In this document: piece by piece, positions 9,905-19,046 of the stretch | How positions within the stretch are numbered: position 1 is the stretch's first letter | How the letters are laid out: every line of letters begins with the position of its first letter | DNA from: Teratosphaeria epicoccoides | Lineage: Eukaryota > Ascomycota > Dothideomycetes > Mycosphaerellales > Teratosphaeriaceae | DNA length: 64,000 bases | Assembly: GCA_021401465.1 (NCBI GenBank) | Contig: JADDMT010000094.1 | Span: 50,545-114,544 of the forward strand | Reading direction: 5' to 3' | Notes under the pieces: generated by a model | The model's database searches: none | Told to the model about the DNA's origin: nothing | The model's input: the letters and a program-made list of their open reading frames with translations, nothing else | Translations under genes and position numbers: made by a program

Positions 9905-11487
9905 ATGTTGGCCGCGCCCCCGCCCCGGGTCGACGGCAAGCGACGCGCGGTGGTGGATGGCAGGAAGAGGCAGTTCGTGCAGGCGCGATGGGCGGAGCAG
10001 ACGTACGAGCATCGCCTCAACTTCTACACGCTCCCGCCCACCGGCGACGTCGGCCTGGAGCAGTTTGAGGAGTGGGCCATCGCGCGGCTGAAGGTACTGG
10101 CCGAGCTGGAAGCGTGTCACTTCCGCAACCGGTCGCCGGCCGAGACGGCGGAACACATGAAGCCCGTGCTGGAGCAGCACCTCCGCCTCGACTCCAACAT
10201 GTCGCGCAGCGGTGAGCTCCGCCTGCAGCGCCAGCGAGACCACTACAGCCACTGGACCGTGCGGCTGGCCTTCAGCGCCACCGCCGACCTCCGACACCGC
10301 TTCGCCCGCCTGGAGACGCAGCTCTTCAGGTTGCGACTGCAGCACGAGGACGCGCGCGAGCGGAAGGCCTTTGTCGACTCGCTGCCCATCGCCTGGCACC
10401 CTCTGTCGCCGCGCGAGACGAGCGACATCGGCCGGGAGCGTCTCAAGGCCGGCACGGGCTGGCAGCGCGACGAGGAGGAGCAGTGGCTGCGGACGGAGTG
10501 GGAGAAGGTGCCCGAGCTGGTCGAGCGACGCCGCTGCTACCTCCACCGCGGCCTCGCCTACGTGCACGTGCGCGAGCAACTCGGCATGGTCGTCAACGAC
10601 TTCGCCCGCCAGCTGGAGTCCGGCCTCGAGCTGGCCGCCCGCTTCTTGCCGCGCATCGACGAAGACAACCGTCTCTCTCCCATCCTGCACCATCTCACCC
10701 AATCCTTCGTCGCCCCCGACGCCGCGTACGCCGACAGCTCCAGCATCGCCGACATCACCCTCCCCACCGCCGCGAGCGTCGACCCTCTGAGCCAGCACTT
10801 CCCCCTCTGCATGCACACCCTGCACCGCGAGCTGCAGAAAAACAGCCACCTCAAGCATTACGCCCGTCTGCAATACACCCTCTTCCTCAAAGGCATCGGA
10901 CTCAGCTTGCACGAGTGCATTGCCTTTTGGCGGAAATCGTTCAAACTCGTGACCGATGGCAAGTCCCCTTGCATCCCTCCAAGAATTTCAATTTCTAACC
11001 CGTCCCAGACAAATTCAAATCCGAATACCTCTACAACATCCGCCACGCCTACGGCGACGTCGGCGGCGACTCGAACCGCCGCGGTCGGGGCTACTCTCCT
11101 TACTCCTGCCAGAAGCTCCTCACCGAAGCCCTTCCCTCCGGCGGCCAACAGCACGGCTGCCCCTACCGCACCTACTCTCCCGACAACCTGACCTCCCTCC
11201 TCCAATCCGTCGGCGTCCACGACCGAGCGCTGCTGCACTCCGTCAAGGAGGACGTCGGCAAGCAGAAGTACCACATCGCCTGCAATCGTGTCTTCGAGCA
11301 CGCGCACAAGAACCAGATCAAGAAGGTCAAGGACGAGAACCTGTGGCCTGCGAACGAGCTGGACACCATCCTGCATCCCAACACCTATTTCAAACGGGCG
11401 TTTTTGTTGAAGAATCTGGGCAAGGTGAAGGCGGGTGATTTGGGGGTGGATGGGCCGACGCAGCAGAGGTTAGGGGAATCATCATGA
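9905..11487 (+). CDS. PRI2: DNA primase large subunit
   Basis: Two exons, 9905-10958 and 11009-11487, give 510 residues. The protein binds the catalytic primase subunit and DNA polymerase alpha and helps start RNA primers in nuclear replication. Family marks are LNFYTLPPTGDVGLEQFEEW (about 38-57), RLKVLAELE, and LQYTLFLKGIGLS (about 322). The four Cys ligands of the C-terminal 4Fe-4S cluster are present at about 302, 385, 402 and 443. Their spacing (83, 17, 41) is close to that known for yeast Pri2 (81, 17, 40). The single intron (50 bp) starts GCAAGT rather than GT, with a TCTAAC branch site and CAG acceptor; only this join restores VTDDKFKSEY. The start is the first ATG, just after the 22-bp tandem repeats. 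Confidence 0.95.
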
Positions 11488-12364
11488 AGAATTTTCAGGG
11501 CATAGTATAAGTCATCGGCATACTCCACAGGACACTTCCTCAGAGCGGTATGAGAGGGGGAAACCATCATTGAATGAATGACACGGTGTGCATATCCTCG
11601 CCATGTGCGCATCCCCTGATCTCGGCGTCCGTCATCGTGAGCACTTTCTCTCTCTCTACTTTTATTTATTCTCGACTACTAGGGCTTTCTGCATGAGGTG
11701 CTGAAGAGCGTCTGTGAAGGTGGCGTGAATGTGATTGGGGGACGCTGGCGTGGAGTCTCGCGGATCCGGATCACAATGAATGCGGCAGGTTTGCGGAGCA
11801 GTATGGCTTGCAGCATGTCAATCCCACGGACGGGAAGCTCACGAGGAGTTTCAAGAGGAGTGGTTTCTTTGACTTTGTGGGAATTTCTTCGTGGGGTGAA
11901 TGGGAGAGCGCGGGTGGGGGGAGCAAGAGGTGTAGTGAGTGAGTGAGCAGGCAAATGCAGATCCCCCAAAAACTTGCTGCGGACTCTTTTCGACTTTCTG
12001 GAGCGCCGACCACGAGCTTCGGTATGGCTTTGTGGAGTCGATGCGTGAAGGTGAGGCGGGATTCCTCTCTTCCGGGGCCGGTTCGGGTGGTGCAGACGGC
12101 GTGAGATGCATGTCGCTGAATGTTGTGTAACGACATCGATCTCGCAAGCCAACGATTTTACGACGTGTAGCTGTGCAGCATGTTGCGCGCAGGGCTGGTG
12201 ACAGGAAGGCAAGTAAACCTGATCTCTGGAGCGCGGAATAATGGAACGGCGATTTCTTTTCCTTCAGCGCAGTCTTGTCTGATCTTGTCTTGTCTCGTCT
12301 CGTCTTATCCACAAAAACAGCGCGCACTCATTCCATTGCTGGAAAACCCCCCAAAGGCCCCACC
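11488..12364. other. Intergenic region with one orphan open stretch
   Basis: Lies between PRI2 and the glutathione transferase gene. Apart from the frame at 11718-11942 listed separately, nothing is recognised. A second open frame at 11939-12130 (63 codons, with STFWSADHELRYGFVESMRE) could be a related fragment but is not supported. Confidence 0.4.
11718..11942 (+). pseudogene. Orphan coding fragment, unknown family
   Basis: A 74-codon frame with no ATG at its start (it follows a TGA) reads like real protein: DWGTLAWSLADPDHNECGRF, YGLQHVNPTDGKLTRSFKR and SGFFDFVGISSWGEW, ending in a TGA at 11940. Hydrophobic and aromatic residues are distributed as in a folded domain. I do not recognise the family. 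It may be the 3' exon of a decayed gene, or of a gene whose first exon I could not find between 11490 and 11715. Confidence 0.3.
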
Positions 12365-13268
12365 ATGGGTCACATGCATTCGATCGAAGCCAGCGAAGGC
12401 CCCAGGACCCTCGTCCTCGAAGCCATGATGCCCTACACGCAGCCCATGAAACTGTACGGGCACATCGGCCTCTCCCCGAACCCGCTCAAAGTCGCCATCG
12501 TCCTGGAAGAACTGGGCCTGGAATACGAATTCGCGATGCTGGATCTGGGCAAGCAAGAGCACAAGCAGGAGCCGTATCTGCGTGTCAATCCAAACGGGAG
12601 GATCCCCGCGCTCGAGGACCCGAACACGGGCGTCGTGGTGTGGGAGAGCGGCGCCATTGTGGAGTATTTGGTGGCGAGGTACGATGGGGAGGGGCGGTTG
12701 CATGGGAAGGGTGAAGGAGCGGAGGCGAGGAAGTGGGAGGAGGCGGAGTGGAGGTGCTTTCAGGTCAGCGGGCAGGGGCCTTATTTCGGGCAGAAGGCGT
12801 GGTTTACCAAGGTGAGTGTCGGCGCGGGAGTGGGTCGAGGTCGCTCCGGCTGACTCGTTTCGGGGGACGTCAAGTTCCATCCGGAGAAGATTCAGTCGGC
12901 TATCGACCGCTATGCGGATGAGATCAAGGTGAGCAGGACTGGGCGTTGGTGTTAGTAGACAGAGACTTCTACTGACGTGCGACTGGATGCGTTGGCAGCG
13001 CGTCCTCGGAGTCGTGGATGCGCACTTGCAGAAGACTGGTCGGAGGTATCTGGTCGGCGATTCTGTGAGCTATGTCGATTTGATGTGGATCCCGTGGAAT
13101 CATATGGTGCCGTTTTTGATGGGGGAGGAGTTCATGGGGGAGTGGAAGAAGGAGCTCCCGGCGAGTTGGGCGTGGTTTCGGAGGTTGGATGGGAGGAAGA
13201 GTGTCAAGAAGGTTTACGGGGATATGCAGAGGAGGATGAAGGAGGAGGCGGGGACGAGGGATCGTTGA
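12365..13268 (+). CDS. Glutathione S-transferase
   Basis: Three exons, 12365-12811, 12875-12928 and 12999-13268, give 256 residues. Both introns have GTGAG donors and join in phase 0. Enzymes of this fold conjugate glutathione to electrophiles in the cytosol. The thioredoxin-like N-domain spans about 27-108: MKLYGHIGLSPNPLKV, the cis-Pro loop NPNGRIPALED with Pro at 81, and the Glu-Ser pair (about 94-95) that binds the gamma-glutamyl group. The helical C-domain includes GPYFGQKAWF, FHPEKIQSAIDRYADEIKRV, YLVGDSVSYVDL and PWNHM. It looks closest to fungal Ure2-like/phi-type enzymes. The ATG at 12365 has a good context (CACCATGG); a start near residue 21 or 22 is also possible. Confidence 0.9.
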
Positions 13269-13545
13269 CGCTAGGCTGTGGAGGCCGATGTGAACGCACT
13301 CATAATGAAATTGCCTCTTCGCAGGGGATCAAAGGGTGACTACGCACTTTACGATTGTAGACCGCTGTCATGGTGCCTCCCGAGCACCCGCCACACGTTC
13401 CATACGATAAGTGAAAAGTCTCGCCGTCTTCTCCGAATGCCGTGCTCATCGCCTTGATCCAGCGCCCGACGTCGCACAGGCCGACCCTGCTGCCAGCAAA
13501 TCAAGCGCCATGAACACACGGGCCCTACGAGATGGAGCTCGAACG

Positions 13546-14485
13546 TTACAGATCGAGACGCGCCGCTTCCGATGGCCCTTTGAGGTTGCCCGGCGTCGTT
13601 GCGTCCACGGCATGCCCCACCGCCATCTCGGACATGTCGATGTCGTAGAAGTACCAGATCAATGCGAACAGCATCACGACGATCATCTGACCCCCGTCAA
13701 AGGCGTATCTCCACCATTCTTGTCGCGACAGGTAGCCGGTCGGTCCCATGCCGGTGATGGTGAGCACGAAGATGTTGCGGCCCCAGACGCTGATGCAGAG
13801 CTTGTAGGTGAGGAGCAGCAGTCTCTGCACCTTCTTTGCTCCGGTCGGGTGCTCCTTGGCAATGTCCGACTTTCGGAACCGGACGTGGAAGATGGCGATC
13901 AAGGCAATGAAGACGATCAGGTTGAAGAGCTGGATCAGTAGACCGATCACGACCAGCGCTTTTCCCAGCTTCTCGCCGTGGTCCGTCTGGAGGCCGTTGT
14001 AAATTCCTTGGCTGACCACGAGGACGACGAAGCTGAGCATATCCACTCCGGCAAGGACCCTCGCGAGCCGCGTTGGATTGAAAACGCTGAGATTGGGCAC
14101 GCCGCTCGCGCGTATGATGTGGCTTCCATAGAAGTAGATCGCAGCTGCGAAGAAATTCGGCGCCACCAGGGAGAACACGGCATGGAGGCTTTGGGGCGCC
14201 GCCTCGTCGGGATGGTAGTGGCACCTGACCCGAAACCCATAGGATATTGCTTCGACTGCCACCATGTTAGAGAGGCATCCTGCCTTCGCCCCGGGCCCAT
14301 GTGACGCGCTTACAGATCCCTCCTATGATGAGCGGCGTGGCATAAGCCTTCCGCTTCTGTATGCGCAAGACGCCGTGTACTGCTGACGCGATCCCGAAGA
14401 TTGTGCAGAAGGCAATCGCTGGGCCGAGGGAGGGATCGTACGTAGGCCACAGGATCCAGCCATCACGGCTATCACTGGTCGCCAT
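13546..14485 (-). CDS. RTA1-like seven-helix membrane protein
   Basis: Two exons, 14485-14314 and 14255-13546, give 293 residues. The 58-bp intron has a GTAAGC donor, a CTAAC branch site and a GCAG acceptor, and restores GGIFEAISYGFRVRCHY. Hydrophobic segments fit seven transmembrane helices. Family marks are SLVAPNFFAAAIYFYGSHII, FVVLVVSQGIYNG, ALVVIGLLIQLFNLIVF and the late YAFDGGQM region. The RTA1 family includes the yeast lipid-translocating exporter Rsb1 and the 7-aminocholesterol resistance protein Rta1. The substrate here is unknown. The ATG at 14485 is the first in frame; the open frame further upstream has only TTG. Confidence 0.85.
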
Positions 14486-15284
14486 TGTGCAGCGTGGAGG
14501 GGTCGGATTTTCTGAAGGAGTGGAGGTCAGGTCCGTCAAGTCCGTCTGGCCTCGACTTGCGCGGCCTGCATGTTATTATAGGAAGCGGGCGGAAGGCGAT
14601 GGAGGGGGGGATAGGCGTTTTCAACCAGGAACATCTTCAAGTGGTCAGGTTGAGTTGTCATGATTCTCGTATGTTGCATGCCTCACCCATGGATGCCGAG
14701 CCCCGGAGGCGCATGCCTCAGACGGGTAGGCAGCGTATGTACGAGACATTTGCCATGTCTCGCGAATCGTCCAGCGTGCGTGAAGGCGACGCCAGAAGTA
14801 GTAGTAGTGTCAGGATGAGGACTCTGTGCTCCGTTGCGCCAAGCGGGCCTCGTCGCTCACAGGGCGCGGCAGAAGGTATGCGAGCGGTCTTGTACAGCGT
14901 CGTACCATGGCCGGCGCTTGGCAGCGTCACGGAGGTGTTGTTGCGCAAAACTTGACAGAGTGAGTCCAGTGACTGCCCCTCGTGCGCTTGTACAGGGGGC
15001 AACAAACCTACTATGCGTCGTTGTGAACTTTCCCATCAAGCAGGAATTCATGCTACAACCATCCGCGCCATGTCCCTACATGTATGTACAGCCGGATTCA
15101 TCGAAGGCTCATCACATGGCAAGGCAGAATATTGGGTGCCGTACTTCATCTTTGCTATCCCGTTACCTTCTATGCTGCTGTTCACTCCCGAACCCACACC
15201 TGCACTTTGGAAACGCTTCGCGAAAAAGCCGAGCGAGTGTCCAAGGATGTGCTCGCAACTGTACTCGGACTAACATTAATGCGC
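14486..15284. other. Intergenic, no gene seen
   Basis: Host-like composition upstream of the RTA1-like gene. Several short overlapping frames on both strands are not convincing and none shows a family motif. Confidence 0.4.
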
Positions 15285-15640
15285 TCAACGGGACGAGGCG
15301 ATATCCTCGAGGACAATAGTAGCAACGATCTTGCCAGCCTTCTTCAGCACACGAATGAACTCTTCCAGACCAGGCGCTGATCCCACATGGCCGCTGGTGA
15401 ACGTCCCGACGCAGGTCACACATCGTAAGTCGCATCGGGCGTGTCAATTTTCTTGGTCAGGTCCGCTGAGAACAGGTCGCGGTAGACGTCTGTCCCACGA
15501 GCAGTCTCCAGCATAGGTGCACTCAGATCATTGCCGTCGATGACCTTGGCGCCACCGCTGGCGAGAGCTTCGCCGACAAGTCCAGTGCCGCATCCGGCGT
15601 CCACGCGGACAGCGGTGCCTGACACGGCGATGGAGACCAA
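15285..15640 (-). pseudogene. Truncated and frameshifted SAM-dependent methyltransferase
   Basis: The 5' piece reads VDAGCGTGLVGEALASGGAK, DLSAPMLETARGTDVYRDLF and ADLTKKIDTPDATYDV, which contains the SAM-binding motif I (DAGCGTG) and motif II. It then hits a TGA near 15416. One base away, the frame continues as VTCVGTFTSGHVG, PGLEEFIRVLK and GKIVATIVLEDI to a stop at 15285. In intact homologues these two pieces are continuous, so one base appears lost. The N-terminal region is also missing: upstream in frame is a stop, and I see no good exon. The change is not RIP-type, and neighbouring DNA is not RIP-mutated. Confidence 0.75.
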
Positions 15641-16802
15641 GGATGACCTCTCTCAGCCTTGCGCGTCGTTCCTGTAGTGCCTGCAGATACCGGCCCGCGG
15701 AGCTGGACACGCGCAATCGCAAGATGACTGGACTCGCTCCACGGGTTGCTCAGGAAAGGCCTCCGAGCACGCACTCGCACGAATACCGAACGCATTTCCT
15801 TCGGCGCAAGAGACGTGCGGACGTCGCATGCAGGTCAAGGTTGTGGGCAGAGCCTCGACGAGACAGAGGTGTAAGCAGGGAGCTCCACAAAGTGTGCTTG
15901 GGACGAGATGACGCTCGGCCGGGAGGGCCGACGCTGCTGAATGCTGATGACGGTCTTTTCTGGTTCCGCAGTGCGTGCTTGGGTATTGACTCTGCTTGGT
16001 CGTTCTCACCGCTTGCTCCTCGAACTGCTGCTCGGAATAGTGCACCGGGTACTGACTGAGATGGGCAATGCCTGGTATCAGTAATTTTCAGAACCGCCAT
16101 CGTTGAGCATCATTTGGCTTCCTGGTACATTCTACGGATTCCGCCGGGTGGACAAGCTCGCCGAGAATAGCGGACTGGCTGCTGGAACATGGCCTTCAAT
16201 CATGCTCACACATTGCTGTGTGCATCGTTCAGACTCCGGTTTGACAACCTCGGTGACAGATTGCAACTGCTCGCAGACATGAGCGATCGTATCCATCCTC
16301 CCTCCGTCGCGCTCTGTGGTGGAGAGAGCAGACTGGTCATGATTCAAGGCACAGTCCGGCGTCTTTGATACCATTGCAATTGGGTCTCTCGAGTCCTTGT
16401 TCAACGAGTGAAGTATTCTGGCTCGAGGAAAAGATGAAAGATGCTTTCTCCTCAGACGACGAGTCTTGTTATAAGACATGTGCACTCCGGAAACTTCTGC
16501 CTCTTTGGGCAGAGTCACTTTACATCGAATCTGACAGATCACCGCGCACGGGCCAGACGGCGCGATACACCGTCGCATCAATTCGTCGAGGGACCCGAGG
16601 TTCATTGAACATTTGTCTCCCAGAATCCCCGTGAGTCGTCCCTCTTCTCAAACCAGGCCGTGTGCAAAGCTGGAGCACGTCGGATAGCCAGCCACAGTCA
16701 TGACTCAAGTGGCGAAGCAGTATTCCTCTCAAGGCATGTGAGTCCTGGCTTTATGGATGTGTGTAATCTATGAAATGCCTTGCATAAAATCAATGTATGT
16801 GC
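15641..16802. other. Intergenic, no gene supported
   Basis: Upstream remnant of the broken methyltransferase and downstream DNA of the monooxygenase. A 157-codon minus frame at 16132-16605 has an ATG but no recognisable motif; see the rejected list. Confidence 0.4.
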
Positions 16803-18557
16803 TCAACTACCCTTTCGCAAACCCCGAGTGTGACCCGTCGCATTGTGGAGGGCTCGCATCAATGTCGCTCTCGCGTCCTGCAGTCCTCCGGCTCGCTTGA
16901 CACCGACCGCGCCAGCACTCAAAGCACCGACCACGAGCAGAGTCCTGACCAGCTGCTGAAGTCCCTTCCAACCTCCTATGGTCAGGCTCTTCCTCCTCAG
17001 ACTCCCATTCTTCTCATCCATGACGCCATACACGAAATCTCTAGCCGGGATGAAGACACTCCGCCACCAGAACAAGAACTGATACTGCGGGTACATCGCG
17101 ATGTTCAGCCCCGTCTTCGGGTCCAACGCCCAGCTCGTGCAGCCACTTGACCAGACCAGCTTCTTTAACTTCCGCTGCATCCACTCGCTGTCCGAGATCG
17201 CGGAGTCGAACTTGACGTCCACGCTTGAGATTTGCGAGCTGGAAGGCAGCAAGCTCCGGCGACTTGCGTGCTGGCTCTTCAAAATTGGTGCGATGAGTCG
17301 GAGCACGAAGTTGATCTGGCATTCGACGGTATAGATGACTGAATGATGTCCCGTCACTGTGTTCGGCCCCATGAGCGTGAAGAAGGACGGGAAGCCGGGG
17401 ACGCAGGTTCCGAGATACGCTTGCGCGGCACCGCGGTGATGTTCATCCCAATGCTCGTTAAGACTCACACCTCCCTTGCCAACGATCTCCATCGGGAACA
17501 GCATTCGGAAGACCTGGAAGCCCGTCGCCAACACGATCGCATCCGCGTGCACTTCCCTTCCGCTCTTCGTGACCACGCCGTGCTCCGTGATTCTGTCAAC
17601 GCCATCATCAGGGACCAATTCTACGTTCCCCTTCCACAATGTCGCCAGGTAGTCCGTATCCATCACCTTCCTCTTGCATCCAATCTCGTGCTTCGGGATC
17701 AAAGCATCCCAATACTTCTCAGGCGCCATGCGCTTGACATACTTCTCGTTTTCCACCTTCAGAACCTCTCTGATTCCCCGTCCAGTCTCGATGTCAAACC
17801 CCGCAAAGTCCTTCTCCATCATTGCGTACAAGTGGAATCGGTAGGCCCGCATGGCTCCAGGCACATAGCGCATGAGCCATTTCCACCAAGCAGGATACAC
17901 GGGATTCGGTCGCTCAGCTAGGTAATGCGCTTGCCGTGCAAACTGCGTGATGCGTCCGGCATCTTTCGCCATCACAGGAACAAATTGGGTAGCCGAGCAT
18001 CCGTTTCCGATGCACACGACATCTTTGCCCTTCCAGTCAAACGAATGGTCCCAAGCAGCAGAATGGAATAGTGGTCCTTTGAAGTCCTTCGCACCAGGGA
18101 TCTCGCATTCTCGTGGAATACTCAGATTCCCAACGGCAGATACCAGCGTCCTCGCCCTCTTCACATTCGTCTCCTGGCTCCTCAGATTTTTAACCGTGAC
18201 TTTCCAGTGCTGCTCCTCATCCACCCACCTCGCCCTCTCGACCATACTGTAAAAGCTCACATGTCTCGGGACGTCATACTGCTCCGCCACATCCCGGAAA
18301 TACTGTTGGATTTCACTCCTCATTGAGAACTTCTGGCTCCAGTCCGGGTTCAATGCGAAGCTGTAGCTGTAGAAATGAGACGCGACGTCGCAGCCGCAGC
18401 CTGGATAGGTGTTGACGAGCCATGTGCCGCCTACATCGCCGCCTTTCTCCATGATCTCGATGCTGTTTGTCAGGTGGTGTCGTTTGAGCTGCACAGCGGT
18501 GCCGATGCCGCTCATGCCCGCGCCTATAATGAGCACGTCAACGTCAACAGACGCCAT
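16803..18557 (-). CDS. FAD/NADPH monooxygenase, Baeyer-Villiger type
   Basis: A single exon of 584 residues. These flavoenzymes insert one oxygen atom next to a carbonyl or oxidise N or S, using NADPH. The FAD-binding GAGMSG lies at residues 12-17. The Baeyer-Villiger fingerprint FxGxxxHxxxW(P/D) is present as FKGPLFHSAAWD (about 159-170). The NADPH-binding GNGCSA lies at about 184-189. LATGF, the second ATG motif of the group, is present late in the protein. A hydrophobic stretch near the C-terminus (LVRTLLVVGALSAGAVGV) suggests a membrane anchor. The ATG at 18557 fits the usual start just before the first Rossmann strand; the open frame upstream lacks ATG. The substrate cannot be told. The pathway could be degradative or biosynthetic. 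Confidence 0.9.
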   Translation of the reverse strand: MASVDVDVLIIGAGMSGIGTAVQLKRHHLTNSIEIMEKGGDVGGTWLVNTYPGCGCDVASHFYSYSFALNPDWSQKFSMRSEIQQYFRDVAEQYDVPRHVSFYSMVERARWVDEEQHWKVTVKNLRSQETNVKRARTLVSAVGNLSIPRECEIPGAKDFKGPLFHSAAWDHSFDWKGKDVVCIGNGCSATQFVPVMAKDAGRITQFARQAHYLAERPNPVYPAWWKWLMRYVPGAMRAYRFHLYAMMEKDFAGFDIETGRGIREVLKVENEKYVKRMAPEKYWDALIPKHEIGCKRKVMDTDYLATLWKGNVELVPDDGVDRITEHGVVTKSGREVHADAIVLATGFQVFRMLFPMEIVGKGGVSLNEHWDEHHRGAAQAYLGTCVPGFPSFFTLMGPNTVTGHHSVIYTVECQINFVLRLIAPILKSQHASRRSLLPSSSQISSVDVKFDSAISDSEWMQRKLKKLVWSSGCTSWALDPKTGLNIAMYPQYQFLFWWRSVFIPARDFVYGVMDEKNGSLRRKSLTIGGWKGLQQLVRTLLVVGALSAGAVGVKRAGGLQDARATLMRALHNATGHTRGLRKGS

Positions 18558-19046
18558 CTTTTGCAGAGCTCTTTGTCGACGATATACTGTTGTGGACTCT
18601 CGCGCAGGCCAAAATACCAATACACAGCACTGCGAAAGTCCTCTCTTCAAAAAGATCTGCCGTGCTCTCGGTCTACTTGTACATCTCAATGCGGAATCCT
18701 GCGCGAGTGAATCGCCGTCACGTTGGGCTCATCTGACCGCAGGCCTATGGGACTGTATCATCGTGCAAGTGGAGACAGAGAAGCACAAGTGGATCCGGAA
18801 CTTGATAGCGGTCGGAAAACTTGCCTAATGTTTGCAAGAGCAAGTGAGCCGACCCTTGAAGGTTCCAACGCGGCGCGCATTACTTTCTTTGTAATAACAT
18901 GCAAATGCTTGGAGCCTTGAGTCATCGTTTCTGGTGCCCGCACTTCATTCACTGTCAATGGCACACAGTGTTATGCCAATACCACGCTACGCAAAGAGCC
19001 TGCCAGGTTATAGTAATACACTCGCAGCCAGGCGGTCAGGCTACTT
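18558..19046. other. Intergenic, no gene seen
   Basis: Separates the monooxygenase start from the SPT5 stop. No gene, RNA or repeat recognised. Confidence 0.5.

Noticed and set aside
10212..10790. 192-codon Ser/Pro-rich plus frame inside PRI2
   Set aside because: Out-of-frame shadow with low-complexity composition.
9887..10912. 341-codon open frame on minus overlapping PRI2
   Set aside because: It is a shadow of PRI2 in GC-rich codons; PRI2 has clear family motifs and Fe-S Cys spacing.
11679..12327. Overlapping minus frames of 121-177 codons
   Set aside because: No motif, biased composition, three frames open at once as in GC-rich non-coding DNA.
14361..14955. Plus frames of 100-156 codons upstream of the RTA1-like gene
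   Set aside because: No family motif, and they overlap the promoter and first exon of a well-supported gene.
16132..16605. 157-codon minus frame with an ATG
   Set aside because: Scattered Cys and no recognisable domain; could be real but I cannot support it.
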